The position numbers and the translations under genes were made by a program. The notes under the pieces are model-generated. The model did no database searches, had not been told where the DNA came from, and saw nothing but the letters and a program-made list of their open reading frames with translations. A stretch of DNA of 29,028 nt from Brachionus koreanus (taxonomy: Eukaryota > Rotifera > Eurotatoria > Ploima > Brachionidae): the NCBI GenBank assembly GCA_016987375.1, contig PJRA01000323.1, positions 1,559,172 through 1,588,199 of the forward strand. The letters are read 5' to 3'. Positions 1-8,798 of this stretch are shown here, one piece after another (position 1 is the stretch's first letter; every line of letters starts with the position of its first letter).

Positions 1-147
1 ATCATCAATTATTGAATCCGAAACGATCTTTAGCTTATTCAAAGGGTAAGATTGTTTCATTTCTATTCCATTACTATTTGCAAGGATGTAATTTCCCTTT
101 TTAGTTCTCCTTACGACTGTATATGGACCTCTATATAAATTTCTAAT
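1..147 (-). mobile_element. Ty3/gypsy-like integrase C-terminal fragment (partial at window edge)
   Basis: A minus-strand frame is open for 49 codons, from a stop at 148-150 down to base 1. It reads RGPYTVVRRTKKGNYIL and later SYPLNKLKIVSDS. This fits the C-terminal part of Ty3/gypsy integrases, where a beta-rich domain carries a pattern like GPY-V-xR-xxxGxYxL, followed by a hydrophobic NxLKxV segment. The coding sequence continues beyond the left edge, so the 3' end and LTR are not visible. Upstream on the same strand (148-223) the frame is closed, so this is either a truncated copy or one broken by mutation. Family assignment is by motif pattern only. Confidence 0.55.
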
Positions 148-223
148 TTAAAAAGTTAAGTTTAGTTTATTGAATAAATATAAATGGCATAGTAAAAGAC
201 ATAAACTGTATTATGTCTGTGAA

Positions 224-580
224 TTACTTTATATATATATTTTTTCTAAATTGAATTAAATGATTAAATGAATAAAAGGAAAAAAATAAGGAAAGGTTTT
301 GCCTTGGTTGATAGTTTAGCTCTTTCTGCTGACGCTCTAAGCGAGACCTTTCAGAATGTTTTTTGTTTTTAGCTCTTCTTCTTTGTCTTCTTTTGTCAAT
401 ATGTTTTTCCCCAATAGTTCTTTTCGGTGTTACCAAATATGGTCTGGAAAGCACTGGTGCAAGATTTTTTTTCAAATTCGCAATATTGTGTTTGGATCGA
501 AGCAAAAATTTGTTATGATAATTAGGAGTTGAACAGGGAATATATCCAAAATTGATAATAAATATTTTGGCGCCAAACAA
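224..580 (-). CDS. Unrecognised ORF with a highly basic centre (doubtful)
   Basis: This is a 118-codon open frame without an ATG; its first possible start is a TTG at 580-578. The middle has plausible codon use and a strongly basic run (DKRRQRRRAKNKK) followed by a charged, probably helical segment (ERSRLERQQKELNYQ). The last 25 residues are low-complexity and look like translated intergenic DNA. It could be an internal exon or a piece of the retroelement whose integrase end lies at 1-147 on the same strand. I do not recognise the family. A 12-bp palindrome TTTGGCGCCAAA lies at 566-577, at the start of the frame. Confidence 0.2.
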   Translation of the reverse strand: MFGAKIFIINFGYIPCSTPNYHNKFLLRSKHNIANLKKNLAPVLSRPYLVTPKRTIGEKHIDKRRQRRRAKNKKHSERSRLERQQKELNYQPRQNLSLFFSFYSFNHLIQFRKNIYIK

Positions 581-804
581 TTAAATTTAAACGTTCTAGA
601 TATTTCAATTTGCTGCTTCAAATTTACTTCAAAAAAAAAAGAAAAAAAATTGTTTTATATACATTTTATTAAAAATTTTATTAAATAAAACTTTTGAACA
701 GAGCTGTTAAAAAATCATTATGTCAAAGTCATAAAGTCAACTTTTGTCAAATAATTTTATATATCTAATTGAAGCATTTAAAAATATTTTTAAAATTTTG
801 ATTT
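581..804. other. AT-rich spacer, nothing recognised
   Basis: About 220 bp of A/T runs between the basic ORF and the decayed LINE. I see no open frame or clear structural element. Confidence 0.5.
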
Positions 805-1660
805 GCTGGACAAAAAACTAGATTTAGAAGAGGCAGAGAGTGCTAGATTTACTCTGTGAAACATCATAGAGCAAATTCTTTAATGGAACTGTCCATTGTC
901 TCTGAAATTGATTGATACCAAGAAAGCCTTTGATAATATTTACAGAAAAATCTTATGGGTCATACTAACATCTAATGACTTGCCCCAGAAAATAGTGAAC
1001 TTAATTAAAGTTCTTTTACCAGAAATTTAAGTGAAAAGTATAAATTTGGAAGAAGTACAATTAAAGATATGAACCGAAGTTAAGCAAGGTTGTATACTCT
1101 CTCCGACTGAATTCCTTATACTGACTGACTATGGAATGAAGAAAACAACTGACACTCCTAGGGGTATAGAGTGTTAAGTATAGAGTTTAACTTGACTTGA
1201 AGACTAGGACTTTTCTGACTATTTGATGTTAATAACCAAAATAATAAATGTGGGCAAAATGAAATTCATGCTCGTAATCACCAAGTTGGATCGTAATAAC
1301 CATCGATTACAGAAAAATCGAGTGTGTAGGCGAATTCACATACTTGAGAAGTATCATCAATTCAACAATGTGAACATACAAGGACATCATGAGTAGAAAA
1401 GCTAAAGGAAAATCTATCTTTGCTAGATTCCGATCAATTTATCGGCACACTTTAAGAGCGACGTAGGTAGGACGACCAACAAGGTAGGAACAAAGTTAAC
1501 TATAATTAACTAGAAAGGCCAACAATCACAAAAGAGTTCACTGATGATATAGGAATAAACAAAGATTGAGGGAAATGATCTACTTGAGGGGAAATCAAAA
1601 GCATTGACTCTACACTCCTCAAGGAAATTCGAATAAGGGTAAGCAAAAAATATAAAAAGT
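805..1660 (+). mobile_element. Decayed RTE-like LINE reverse transcriptase, RT core to 3' end
   Basis: Frame-shifted and stop-riddled pieces of a non-LTR retrotransposon RT lie in order. A block near 815 reads RFRRGREC. Motif A reads KKAFDNIYRKILW at about 930-970. VNLIKVL follows near 1000. VKQGCILSPTEF (RT motif B) lies at about 1080-1120. A degenerate catalytic box, DFSDYL in place of DFADDL, lies near 1209. Then come GEFTYLRSIINST (about 1330) and SRKAKGKSIFARFRSIYR (about 1390-1445). The 3' end (about 1590-1640) retains a WxxEIKSIDSTLL-type tail also seen in the copies at 22941 and 24988. At least eight stops or shifts show that it is dead. It lies just upstream of the glomulin gene in the same orientation. 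Confidence 0.8.
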
Positions 1661-1820
1661 AATATTTCATAGAAAGAATTTAATGAAACAAAAATAAAGT
1701 TATTTATTTAATTTTTTCTTCTGAATTTTGTACACACATAGAAAAAAAAATCTAGAATTTTGAAAAATTATATAAGTTGGAATAATTTTCTTATATAAGA
1801 ATATTTTGTTGGCTAAAGAG

Positions 1821-3419
1821 ATGGATGTTTATGAGGCGCTTGAAAAAGCATTGGAACAAAATGAAATAGAGCTTTTTAAAAACATTTATTTCAGTGCTGA
1901 AAATGAAAAGTTTAAGCATGAATTTAGTTGGGATTTGGCATTGCTATTGATTACATATCTTGATAAGTTTTCAAAACAAACTCAAGTTGAATCAATCTGT
2001 TTTTTGAAAAATATTAACAAACAACTTTGCCAATGTTATGCTAATCCTAAAGAAATTTTTATTGTTTACCTTGAAAATGCGCAAATTTTCTTAAATGAGC
2101 AAAATTTTGACCATTTGATCGATCTAATGGAAATAATTTTTCTCAAAAGCAGCACTAAATTTGTAACTTCGTCCATTCAGTCAGTTTTTCGTCTATTTAA
2201 CAAATACCTGTCAAATACTAAATACAAAAATCAAATCGAACTAATTTTTATGCATTTCAATAATTTAACTAATAAATTCAGTGAATCAAGCGAATTAAAA
2301 TGTATGATTACAGCATTTTTAATCGAACTTTTCAGTCGAATTTTTAAAAATGAAATTTTCAATCCAGAAATTCAATTTACAATTGATAAAACCGTGGATC
2401 AAATTAAAAAAATTAACAAAAATTTATTTATTTTAACTAGAAATTTTGAATATTTAAGCAATGAAAGTGAATTTTCAGTTGACAAAACAGCATTGAGTTT
2501 ATTTCTGGGTTATATTCTGGTCAAACAATCTCAACTAGACTATGATTATCTTGATTTACCAAAAGTGTACCAAAATATTTTTATTTTTGATGAATGTTTA
2601 ATTACAATTAATCGTTTATTCAATAATCTTAGCAATGAGTTATTTATTAAATGTGGTCTATTTGCAATTAAATATCTAACTGCAAGGCTAGATGAAAAAA
2701 TTCTTACCGAAGACTACTTAGAATTTGGTCCTCTGATTAATCTCTTTGAATCTCTGTTTCGAATAAGTGTAAACGCTCAGTCCGAGATCTGTCGCAAGCT
2801 GTCAAATCAAACTTTAAAAATAGAGTTTAAATTATTTAGTAGAGAGGCAAGATTTTACTTTATAAGATATTTTTTTTGTTTCTATTCTAAAGCGTCCGAA
2901 TCATTGAGCATTTATGTTCTGTCTTATTTAGCTTATTTATTAAAAGAAGAAATAAACGAGTCATTAAATTTAGAAGAAAATTTTTATTTATCAAAAAAAA
3001 GTAATTTAAAAAATATTTTTTCATTAATTTTGGAAAAAAAAAAGTTTGATGTGATCAAAGAATCTTCTCTTGTTATATCACTTTTAAGTTTAATTCGTTT
3101 GATTTTGTTAAAAGATAAAGCTGATAAAACTGGCATTTATTCAGTTGTCAAAAATTTAATCATAAAATACTTGTTTAATGTTGAAGAGAATTGTGACGAA
3201 AGTCAAAAATTTTATTTGGCAGATTTGAAAAATTTGTTGGATAAACCAGTAAAAAAAGATAATGTTGAAAAGACAATAAGAATAAATCAAGAAGTGAGTG
3301 ATGAACCGACCAAACAGCAGCAAATTGAATCACTTGAATCTTCACTACAGACTGTAAATTTAATAAAATCTCTAAAAAATAGAATTGAAGAGTTGTATGA
3401 AGACCTTAAAAATAAATAG
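1821..3419 (+). CDS. GLMN: Glomulin-like protein (FKBP-associated; cullin-RING ligase inhibitor)
   Basis: This is an uninterrupted 532-codon gene starting at the first in-frame ATG (1821); codons upstream back to 1806 lack an ATG. The product is all-alpha and leucine/isoleucine-rich, as expected for the HEAT-like repeat fold of glomulin, and close to the family length (human about 594). Matches I can place include FSWDLALL near residue 35, CYANPKEIF near 73, and a C-terminal SLIRLILLKDKADKTGIY around 430, which resembles the corresponding 'LRYLVIKDxxxxxTGL' stretch of vertebrate glomulin. The extreme C-terminus is charged and coiled-coil-like (KNRIEELYEDLKNK). In vertebrates the protein binds the RBX1 RING domain and blocks E2 recruitment to SCF ligases. 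Unlike its neighbours it has no intron. COQ9 follows on the same strand after 101 bp. Sequence similarity is modest, so orthology is likely but not certain. Confidence 0.7.
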   Translation: MDVYEALEKALEQNEIELFKNIYFSAENEKFKHEFSWDLALLLITYLDKFSKQTQVESICFLKNINKQLCQCYANPKEIFIVYLENAQIFLNEQNFDHLIDLMEIIFLKSSTKFVTSSIQSVFRLFNKYLSNTKYKNQIELIFMHFNNLTNKFSESSELKCMITAFLIELFSRIFKNEIFNPEIQFTIDKTVDQIKKINKNLFILTRNFEYLSNESEFSVDKTALSLFLGYILVKQSQLDYDYLDLPKVYQNIFIFDECLITINRLFNNLSNELFIKCGLFAIKYLTARLDEKILTEDYLEFGPLINLFESLFRISVNAQSEICRKLSNQTLKIEFKLFSREARFYFIRYFFCFYSKASESLSIYVLSYLAYLLKEEINESLNLEENFYLSKKSNLKNIFSLILEKKKFDVIKESSLVISLLSLIRLILLKDKADKTGIYSVVKNLIIKYLFNVEENCDESQKFYLADLKNLLDKPVKKDNVEKTIRINQEVSDEPTKQQQIESLESSLQTVNLIKSLKNRIEELYEDLKNK

Positions 3420-3520
3420 TGACTCATTCAAGATATTTTTTTCTTTTTTTTATTTATTTATGGCCTATAATTATGCCATAAATTTGATTGATTGCATTTT
3501 ACTAAATTTTAGAATAGAAA

Positions 3521-6500
3521 ATGCTAAAGCGTTTAGTTTTTTTTCCGAAATTGGTTCAGACAAGTTCTTTGCAACTTGGTCAGTCACGATTCTATTTGCC
3601 CGTGACATCTCTGCGTAAAATAAAAGCTAATCATGTTGTTCATCATCAAATTTCGAGATATGAGTCAACTCAAGATGAAACAATAAATGAGCAAGATGAT
3701 GGTGAAACAGTTGAAGATGCAATCTTAACAAATGCTCTTAAATTTGTACCAGAATGTGGATTCACTTCTGAGGCAATAAGCAAAGGTTGGAAAATTTTAT
3801 TTGTTTACCGTTTTTTTTAAAAACAAAAAGCATTATTTCATGCTTTTATTTACAGTCTTTCCTCGGTTTAACGAGCAATTTTTGTGCTCGTTTTATCGAA
3901 ATCCCATTGAAAAGGATGTGCATTTTTTTTATTAAGATTTTTATTGAAAAAATTAAAAAAAAAAAAACAAGATAAATAAAACTAAATATTTGGCTTTTTT
4001 TACAAAATCTGTAATACTGGATTGTTTTGTTTTTTAATATTAATTAAACAAAAAGTCAACAACACTGAAAAAATCTTTTAAATCATTAATTCTTTCGATC
4101 GCATTCTTTTGGCTAAAAAATGATTTTTTTGGTTTGGAAATTTCGTCGACTTCCTGATCACTGTCATCTTTGTTCTAAAAAAGATCGAATTTCTAGTATT
4201 TGTAATACCTCAATTTTTCTAAAGTTAGAAAGTGGCAATGCAAGAGTAAGAAAAAATTCATTAAAGAATTTTGTGAATTTTTTATAAGAGGCATTATTAA
4301 ATGAGAAAGTTTAGAAATCATCATTAATTCTTCAGTAGAAGTGTATCTAAAACTCAAAATTCATTAAATTTGACTTTATATTAAAAAAAAAACGAAAACC
4401 ATTTAATATTTTTTTTAAATAAGTTTTTGATGATTTTCTAAAAAAAATGGAAATTTTTAAAAATTAAAACTTTTAAAAAAGACAAACTTTTGACATGACT
4501 TTTAAAAGACTTTAAAACTACTTTTTTTCGAGATTTCCACAAGAAAAAACTTTTAATAAAGAGGAAAAAAATATTTTAAATTTATCAAATAATTTAATCT
4601 AATTAATTTTGACATTTAATTTTTGAATTAAAATTTCAACTTAAAATAAATGTTATTAAAAATGACTTTTTTATTTGACTTTAGCAGCAAGAGACTTTAA
4701 AAAGACTTTTTTTTGACTTTTGCACAAGTCTGGTCTATAATAATTTTTTTGAATTTGATTGCTTTAAATGGTTTTCAAAAATTTAAAGTAGTTGTCAGTC
4801 ATGTGAATTTTAAAACAATATTCAAAATAATTAAAACAGTTTTTTTAAGGTTTATAAATCTTTTAAAAAGTTATCAGCATGAACAAAGTTTGAATCACCT
4901 AATCTTATGATATTAAATGAGGAAATATACTAGGTGATACAACTTTATATTAGCTAAAAAAATTTTAGAACGAATTTTAGACCTTGAAAACAAACTCTCT
5001 TGATCTAGACTTGTTGTTCGAAATTAACTATTTTGTAACTGTTCAAAGTGTCAACACAGATTAAATTAATGTATATTAAAACTAGCGTTTTCCCGGAATT
5101 GTGAAATTCAGACGCATATAAAAAAAAAGTTCTTCCTTCTTTGATATATTAAAATTTACTAAATTAAAATACTCTAAAAAAAATACAAAAAAGTCGCATA
5201 TTTTGTTGCACCTTTTTTAATTTAGACATTTTTTATCATGTAAAAAAAAAAACAAAAAATAGAGATTCAATATGACTTTAATTAATTGTTTATTCAATTT
5301 AAAAATTAAATAAAAGAAAGTAAAAATTTTATTTTAGATGAATAAGTTGCAAAAAAGTATATTGAACTTTTTCGAAGTATTTATTCTTTTAACACTCAAA
5401 GGACCGGCGGTGTCATTTTGACACTTTTTCAAAAATTAAAATTTAATTTTTTTAAAAAACTGAGAATAATTAACTATCAATCATATACATGTTTTAATAT
5501 TTATTTTAAATCTTTGATAATGGTCTTTTAAATTTAGTCTTTTTCATGTTACATACTTTAAGGGAACTATTGTAACATTTAAACAAATTTTTTGACAAAA
5601 AAGCCGGTCCTTTGAGTGTTAAATATTTAATTCTAGTCAATTTTACTTTATCAAAAAAGGAAGAATTTTTGTCTTATTTATTTAAAGTTTGTAAAAATAC
5701 ACATTAGAATTTTATATTTTTTCAATTTTTTTACGAATAAATCCTACTTATTATTAAATTAATAATAATAATAATAATTAAAAAAAAAACTACAATAGGT
5801 TTCTAAAGAAACGATTAAGAAATAAATGAAAACAAAATACAATAATTCAGTATATATTTAATTCCAAAATTAGAAGCTAATATGATATTAATTTTAGGAG
5901 CAATGGATCTGGGCCTCTCATCAGCTGCTAAAGGAATATTCAACAAAGGAGCATTTGATTTGATTGATTTTTTTTACAAAAAGTCAAACAAGGACCTCGA
6001 AGTGTATTTGGAAGATTTGATACAAAAAGGAGAAATAAAACGAAAAAATGATTTAATTCGTTCTGCAATTGTGTACAGACTGGGTCTTATTCAGCCGTAC
6101 ATTCAACACTGGCCACAAGTAAAAAAATATATCAAGAAGAAAAAATTGACTTTTTCTTAAGGCTATGGCTATCCAATCTTTTAATCCATCAAATGCAGTT
6201 GTGGCTATAGAGAATTTGCTTAGATTGTGTGATCAAATATGGCATCAGGTTGGAGATAATTCAACAGATGTAATTGTTTAGAAAAAGAAAAAAAAAATTT
6301 TTTAATTTTTAATTTAGATGAACTGGTATACAAAAAGATTAACATTGGCTGCTGTCTATAAATCAACCGAACTCTTCATGATACAAGACAAATCTGAAAA
6401 TTTCAGGGCAACTTATGAATTCTTGGACAATCGACTAAAAGATTTGGGAACTTTTAATAAATTTAAATCAAATGTAAATAAAAATGCTTTTAAAAAATTA

Positions 6501-6656
6501 TTCAAAAATTTTGTTTTGAATTTTAGGCTACTGGTATAGGTCAAGCAGTGAATGGCTCTTTGACAGTGGTAAATTTTTCTTTTTTCAATTTCAATAAACA
6601 ATATTTTAATCGTTTTTTTTTTTTAGCTTAGAAACATTCTTAAGTTGAGAAATTGA
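3521..6656 (+). CDS. COQ9: Ubiquinone biosynthesis protein COQ9 (six exons)
   Basis: COQ9 is a mitochondrial lipid-binding TetR-fold protein that presents coenzyme Q intermediates to COQ7. Six exons join in frame: 3521-3785, 5898-6118, 6162-6269, 6318-6473, 6527-6568 and 6627-6656, giving 273 residues (human 318). All introns are GT-AG; four are 43-58 bp but intron 1 is 2112 bp. The N-terminus (MLKRLVFFPKLVQTSSLQLG) is basic, Ser/Gln-rich and lacks acidic residues, as in a mitochondrial presequence. Diagnostic blocks are ILTNALKFVPECGFTSEAI (exon 1), GAMDLGLSSAAKGIF (start of exon 2), GLIQPYIQHWPQ (end of exon 2), MAIQSFNPSN (exon 3) and NWYTKRLTLAAVYKSTELFM (exon 4). The protein ends LRNILKLRN. 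The start ATG lies 8 bp after an acceptor-like TTTTAG (3507-3512). Confidence 0.93.
3826..3892. repeat. Two adjacent perfect hairpins
   Basis: AAAAGCAT/ATGCTTTT (3826-3833 with 3840-3847, 6-nt loop) is followed by AACGAGCA/TGCTCGTT (3870-3877 with 3885-3892, 7-nt loop). Both lie 40-110 bp inside COQ9 intron 1. Function unknown. Confidence 0.5.
4040..4174 (-). CDS. Possible terminal exon of an unidentified minus-strand gene
   Basis: Inside COQ9 intron 1, a minus-strand acceptor TTTTTTAG (ending at 4175) opens a 44-codon frame to a TAA at 4040-4042. It has protein-like, mixed composition: an acidic start (NKDDSDQEVDEIS), KKSFFSQKNAIERINDLK, then DFFSVVDFLFN. A possible upstream piece (about 4209-4300) reads YKKFTKFFNEFF and ends at GAG|gtatta. 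That would leave a 34-bp intron, shorter than any other here. No further upstream exon was found. It may be a relic of a gene fragment. I do not recognise the family. Confidence 0.25.
   Translation of the reverse strand, partial: NKDDSDQEVDEISKPKKSFFSQKNAIERINDLKDFFSVVDFLFN
5389..5622. mobile_element. piggyBac-like MITE with perfect 20-bp inverted ends including TTAA
   Basis: The ends are exact reverse complements over 20 bp: TTAACACTCAAAGGACCGGC at 5389-5408 and its inverse at 5603-5622. Each end carries TTAA, the invariant target duplication of piggyBac-superfamily elements, leaving a 16-bp terminal repeat starting CACTC. A subterminal palindrome GTGTCA-TTT-TGACAC lies at 5410-5424. The 234-bp element has no coding capacity, so it must have been mobilised by a transposase elsewhere. 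It sits within COQ9 intron 1. The superfamily call rests on TTAA and end structure; the exact family is not identified. Confidence 0.75.
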
Positions 6657-6697
6657 TTCATGATCTATTCTACAAACTTAAAATTAATTAGTCTAAA

Positions 6698-6703
6698 AAT
6701 AAA
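6698..6703 (+). terminator. Probable poly(A) signal of COQ9
   Basis: An AATAAA hexamer lies 42 bp after the COQ9 stop codon at 6656. Confidence 0.5.
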
Positions 6704-7505
6704 TAGTTTTTTAAGATTTTGTTCTTTTGTTTTTAACCTGATTAGGTTAATCGGGTGTCTTAATTCTTTCCAATAGATTTAATATTCAGTTATTTCTAAA
6801 CTAGATGATGAACAAAATTTAATTAAAATGTAAATTTAATTGAAAATAATAATTTTCTTAGTAAATATGGGAAAAACTAGAATGAAATCTCAGCAGTGAA
6901 ACTCGAACATAGAAAACAAATTATTTTTTGTTATTTGAATGAGCAAATAGCTCAAATCAATATTTTATAAAAGAAAACAGATATATCAAGTTATTTAATT
7001 AATTTTTGTTTATAGAAATTCTCCGAAACTGTCAATTTTTGCTCATATCAAATATTTCACTATTATAGAATAATTTATATTCTTTTTTTCAGTGTCATTG
7101 CTTTTGAGCATCTTGAAACACGATACTTCTAGTTTAATTGCTAAAACAGAAATTTTAAAATATTTGACAATATGTCACGGTTATTTAAACAAAATAATCT
7201 AAGACAACTAAGTAAATTATATCTGTTTTTTCACTCAATTCTTAGAAGTACAAAGTCATTATTTGTTAGTTGAATTTTTCTATTAAAAACATCAGTATAA
7301 CCGAGAAAAAAATAATTTTGATTTAATACTAGAAACAGTTGGTGCTCAAAGTGATTTTAAATTTTTTCTTAGCTAAAATTTTTTTTTTGCTAATTTTAGG
7401 AGGCAAGCTTTTTTAAAACTACTGATTTTTTTTTTCGATTTCTATGATTTACTGAAAATTATAGTTGTATAATGAAAATAACAAATAAACCTTTTTAATT
7501 CTTTA
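6704..7505. other. AT-rich non-coding spacer
   Basis: No open frame longer than about 40 codons on either strand, and no repeat unit that I could define. Confidence 0.5.
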
Positions 7506-7690
7506 ACTTGAAAGACACAGTTATTTTGATTTCAACAAAACACCATGCCTTGACCACAAAAAATTGACAAATCATTTACTATTTTCTTCATACTAAAGGC
7601 TTTGCAAATATCTAACACAATTGAAAACCTTTTTCTAAGTCAAAGCTGTTTTAAGAAATTACCGAGAACATATGTTTTTCAACCAGATCG
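7506..7690 (+). mobile_element. Trace of a CR1/L2-like LINE reverse transcriptase
   Basis: The frame reads YFDFNKTPCLDHKKLTNHLL, then after stops LCKYLTQLKTFF and VLRNYREH. This parallels RT motif A of CR1/L2-type LINEs (FDFxKAFDxVxHxxLLxKL followed by WIxxFLxxRxQ), with AFD decayed to TPC. Two internal stops are present. The match is short and the assignment tentative. Confidence 0.4.
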
Positions 7691-7776
7691 TTGGTTTTGC
7701 TTCTTTCTTTTTTTTTAATTTGTTTTTGATATTTAAAAATAAACGTTTTAAAATGAATTAACATGATATTTCTTTT

Positions 7777-7857
7777 AGTAGTAGTTGTAGTAGTAGTAGT
7801 AAGCTGTTATCAGTTTCTTGACAGAGTGCCGCTTGACAGAATTCACATTACGAACTA
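7777..7857 (-). mobile_element. Candidate LINE 3' end with (ACT)n tail
   Basis: On the minus strand a frame reads RNVNSVKRHSVKKL. This resembles the SVNSFKxRLDKxL end of CR1/L2-type ORF2 proteins. It runs directly into an imperfect (ACT)n microsatellite (7777-7801). The LINE fragment at 25488 ends in the same kind of tail. Confidence 0.35.
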
Positions 7858-7859
7858 TA

Positions 7860-8798
7860 AACAGCATTTCATCAATTTAACAACTATCTCCTTTTTTTAT
7901 TCTAAAATATTTAGAATAAAAATTTAAATAGCCAAATAGTCTAAAATTATTTTTTTTTTGTTTTTTGATTTTAAATATGTCAAAAAAAAAACTCAATAAC
8001 TAATCATTAAAAATGATCTACACACATTTTAAATGCGAAATTAAATATCATTTCAGAATTTTGAATCTTAGTAATATTTCAAAGGATGTAATTTTAGACT
8101 TAGACTTTTTAGACTTTTGAAAAAAAATTTTAACTTCTAAAGATGCATTGAAATTTAATTGCGCATTTAAAATTTTTTGATCATTTTTAAAAAATTTACT
8201 TTGCCAATTTATTTTAAGTGTAAAATATTTTTTCATTATTACTGAGTGAAATTATTTTTTAAAAATCAATTCAAAAATAAAGAATAAACTTGATAAACTT
8301 GTCTCAGAATAACTGATTTTTGTTAAAAGACAACTTCCTTCATTAAGTTAAAAAATATTTTATAATTAAAGTATGGTAAAGAAAGAATAGCATTTTTGTA
8401 CTGAAAAATTTTTTCAAATGATATTAAAAAACAAATCAACCTAATTCATATTAAGAACTGCAACAGCGTTTAAAAACTATCAACCATTTGTTTGACTTAG
8501 CATGAACCATCACTTTGTTTTTTGGGATAATTAAAAGTTATTTTTTTAAAAATTTTATTTCACATTTATTGGCTTTTTTGAATTGCATGAAAGAGTGTGT
8601 TTATTCATCTAATTTCTTTTGAACAAAAAGTTCTTTTATCTGTAAAAAATTTGATATTTAAAGATTATTCATTCATGTACAAAAAAAATCAATAGAAATT
8701 GTGTAATACAAATGATTTTTATTTAATTTAAACAAATAAGATGAAAGGCAAATTCAAAAAAATTTTTAAATTAGATATGGTTTTTTAGATTCTCAAAG
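7860..8798. other. AT-rich non-coding spacer upstream of the receptor gene
   Basis: Only A/T-rich sequence with no supported frame. A 62-codon minus frame at 8048-8236 is Lys/Phe/Ile-rich and looks like chance. The last bases (8781-8788, TTTTTTAG) form an acceptor-like site before the receptor ATG. Confidence 0.5.

Larger units (their letters stand above)
3786..5897 (+). other. COQ9 intron 1, unusually long
   Basis: This 2112-bp GT-AG intron splits a Gly codon (G|GA) between SKG and AMDLG. It contains two small perfect hairpins just after the donor, a possible minus-strand terminal exon (4040-4174), runs of GACTTTT-like sequence (about 4490-4720) and a piggyBac-like MITE (5389-5622). No plus-strand coding exon is needed: residues on both sides are contiguous in the COQ9 family. 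Confidence 0.8.

Noticed and set aside
3787..3975. 62-codon plus-strand ORF after COQ9 exon 1
   Set aside because: It lies in intron 1, is low-complexity, and COQ9 homology continues cleanly from 3785 to 5898.
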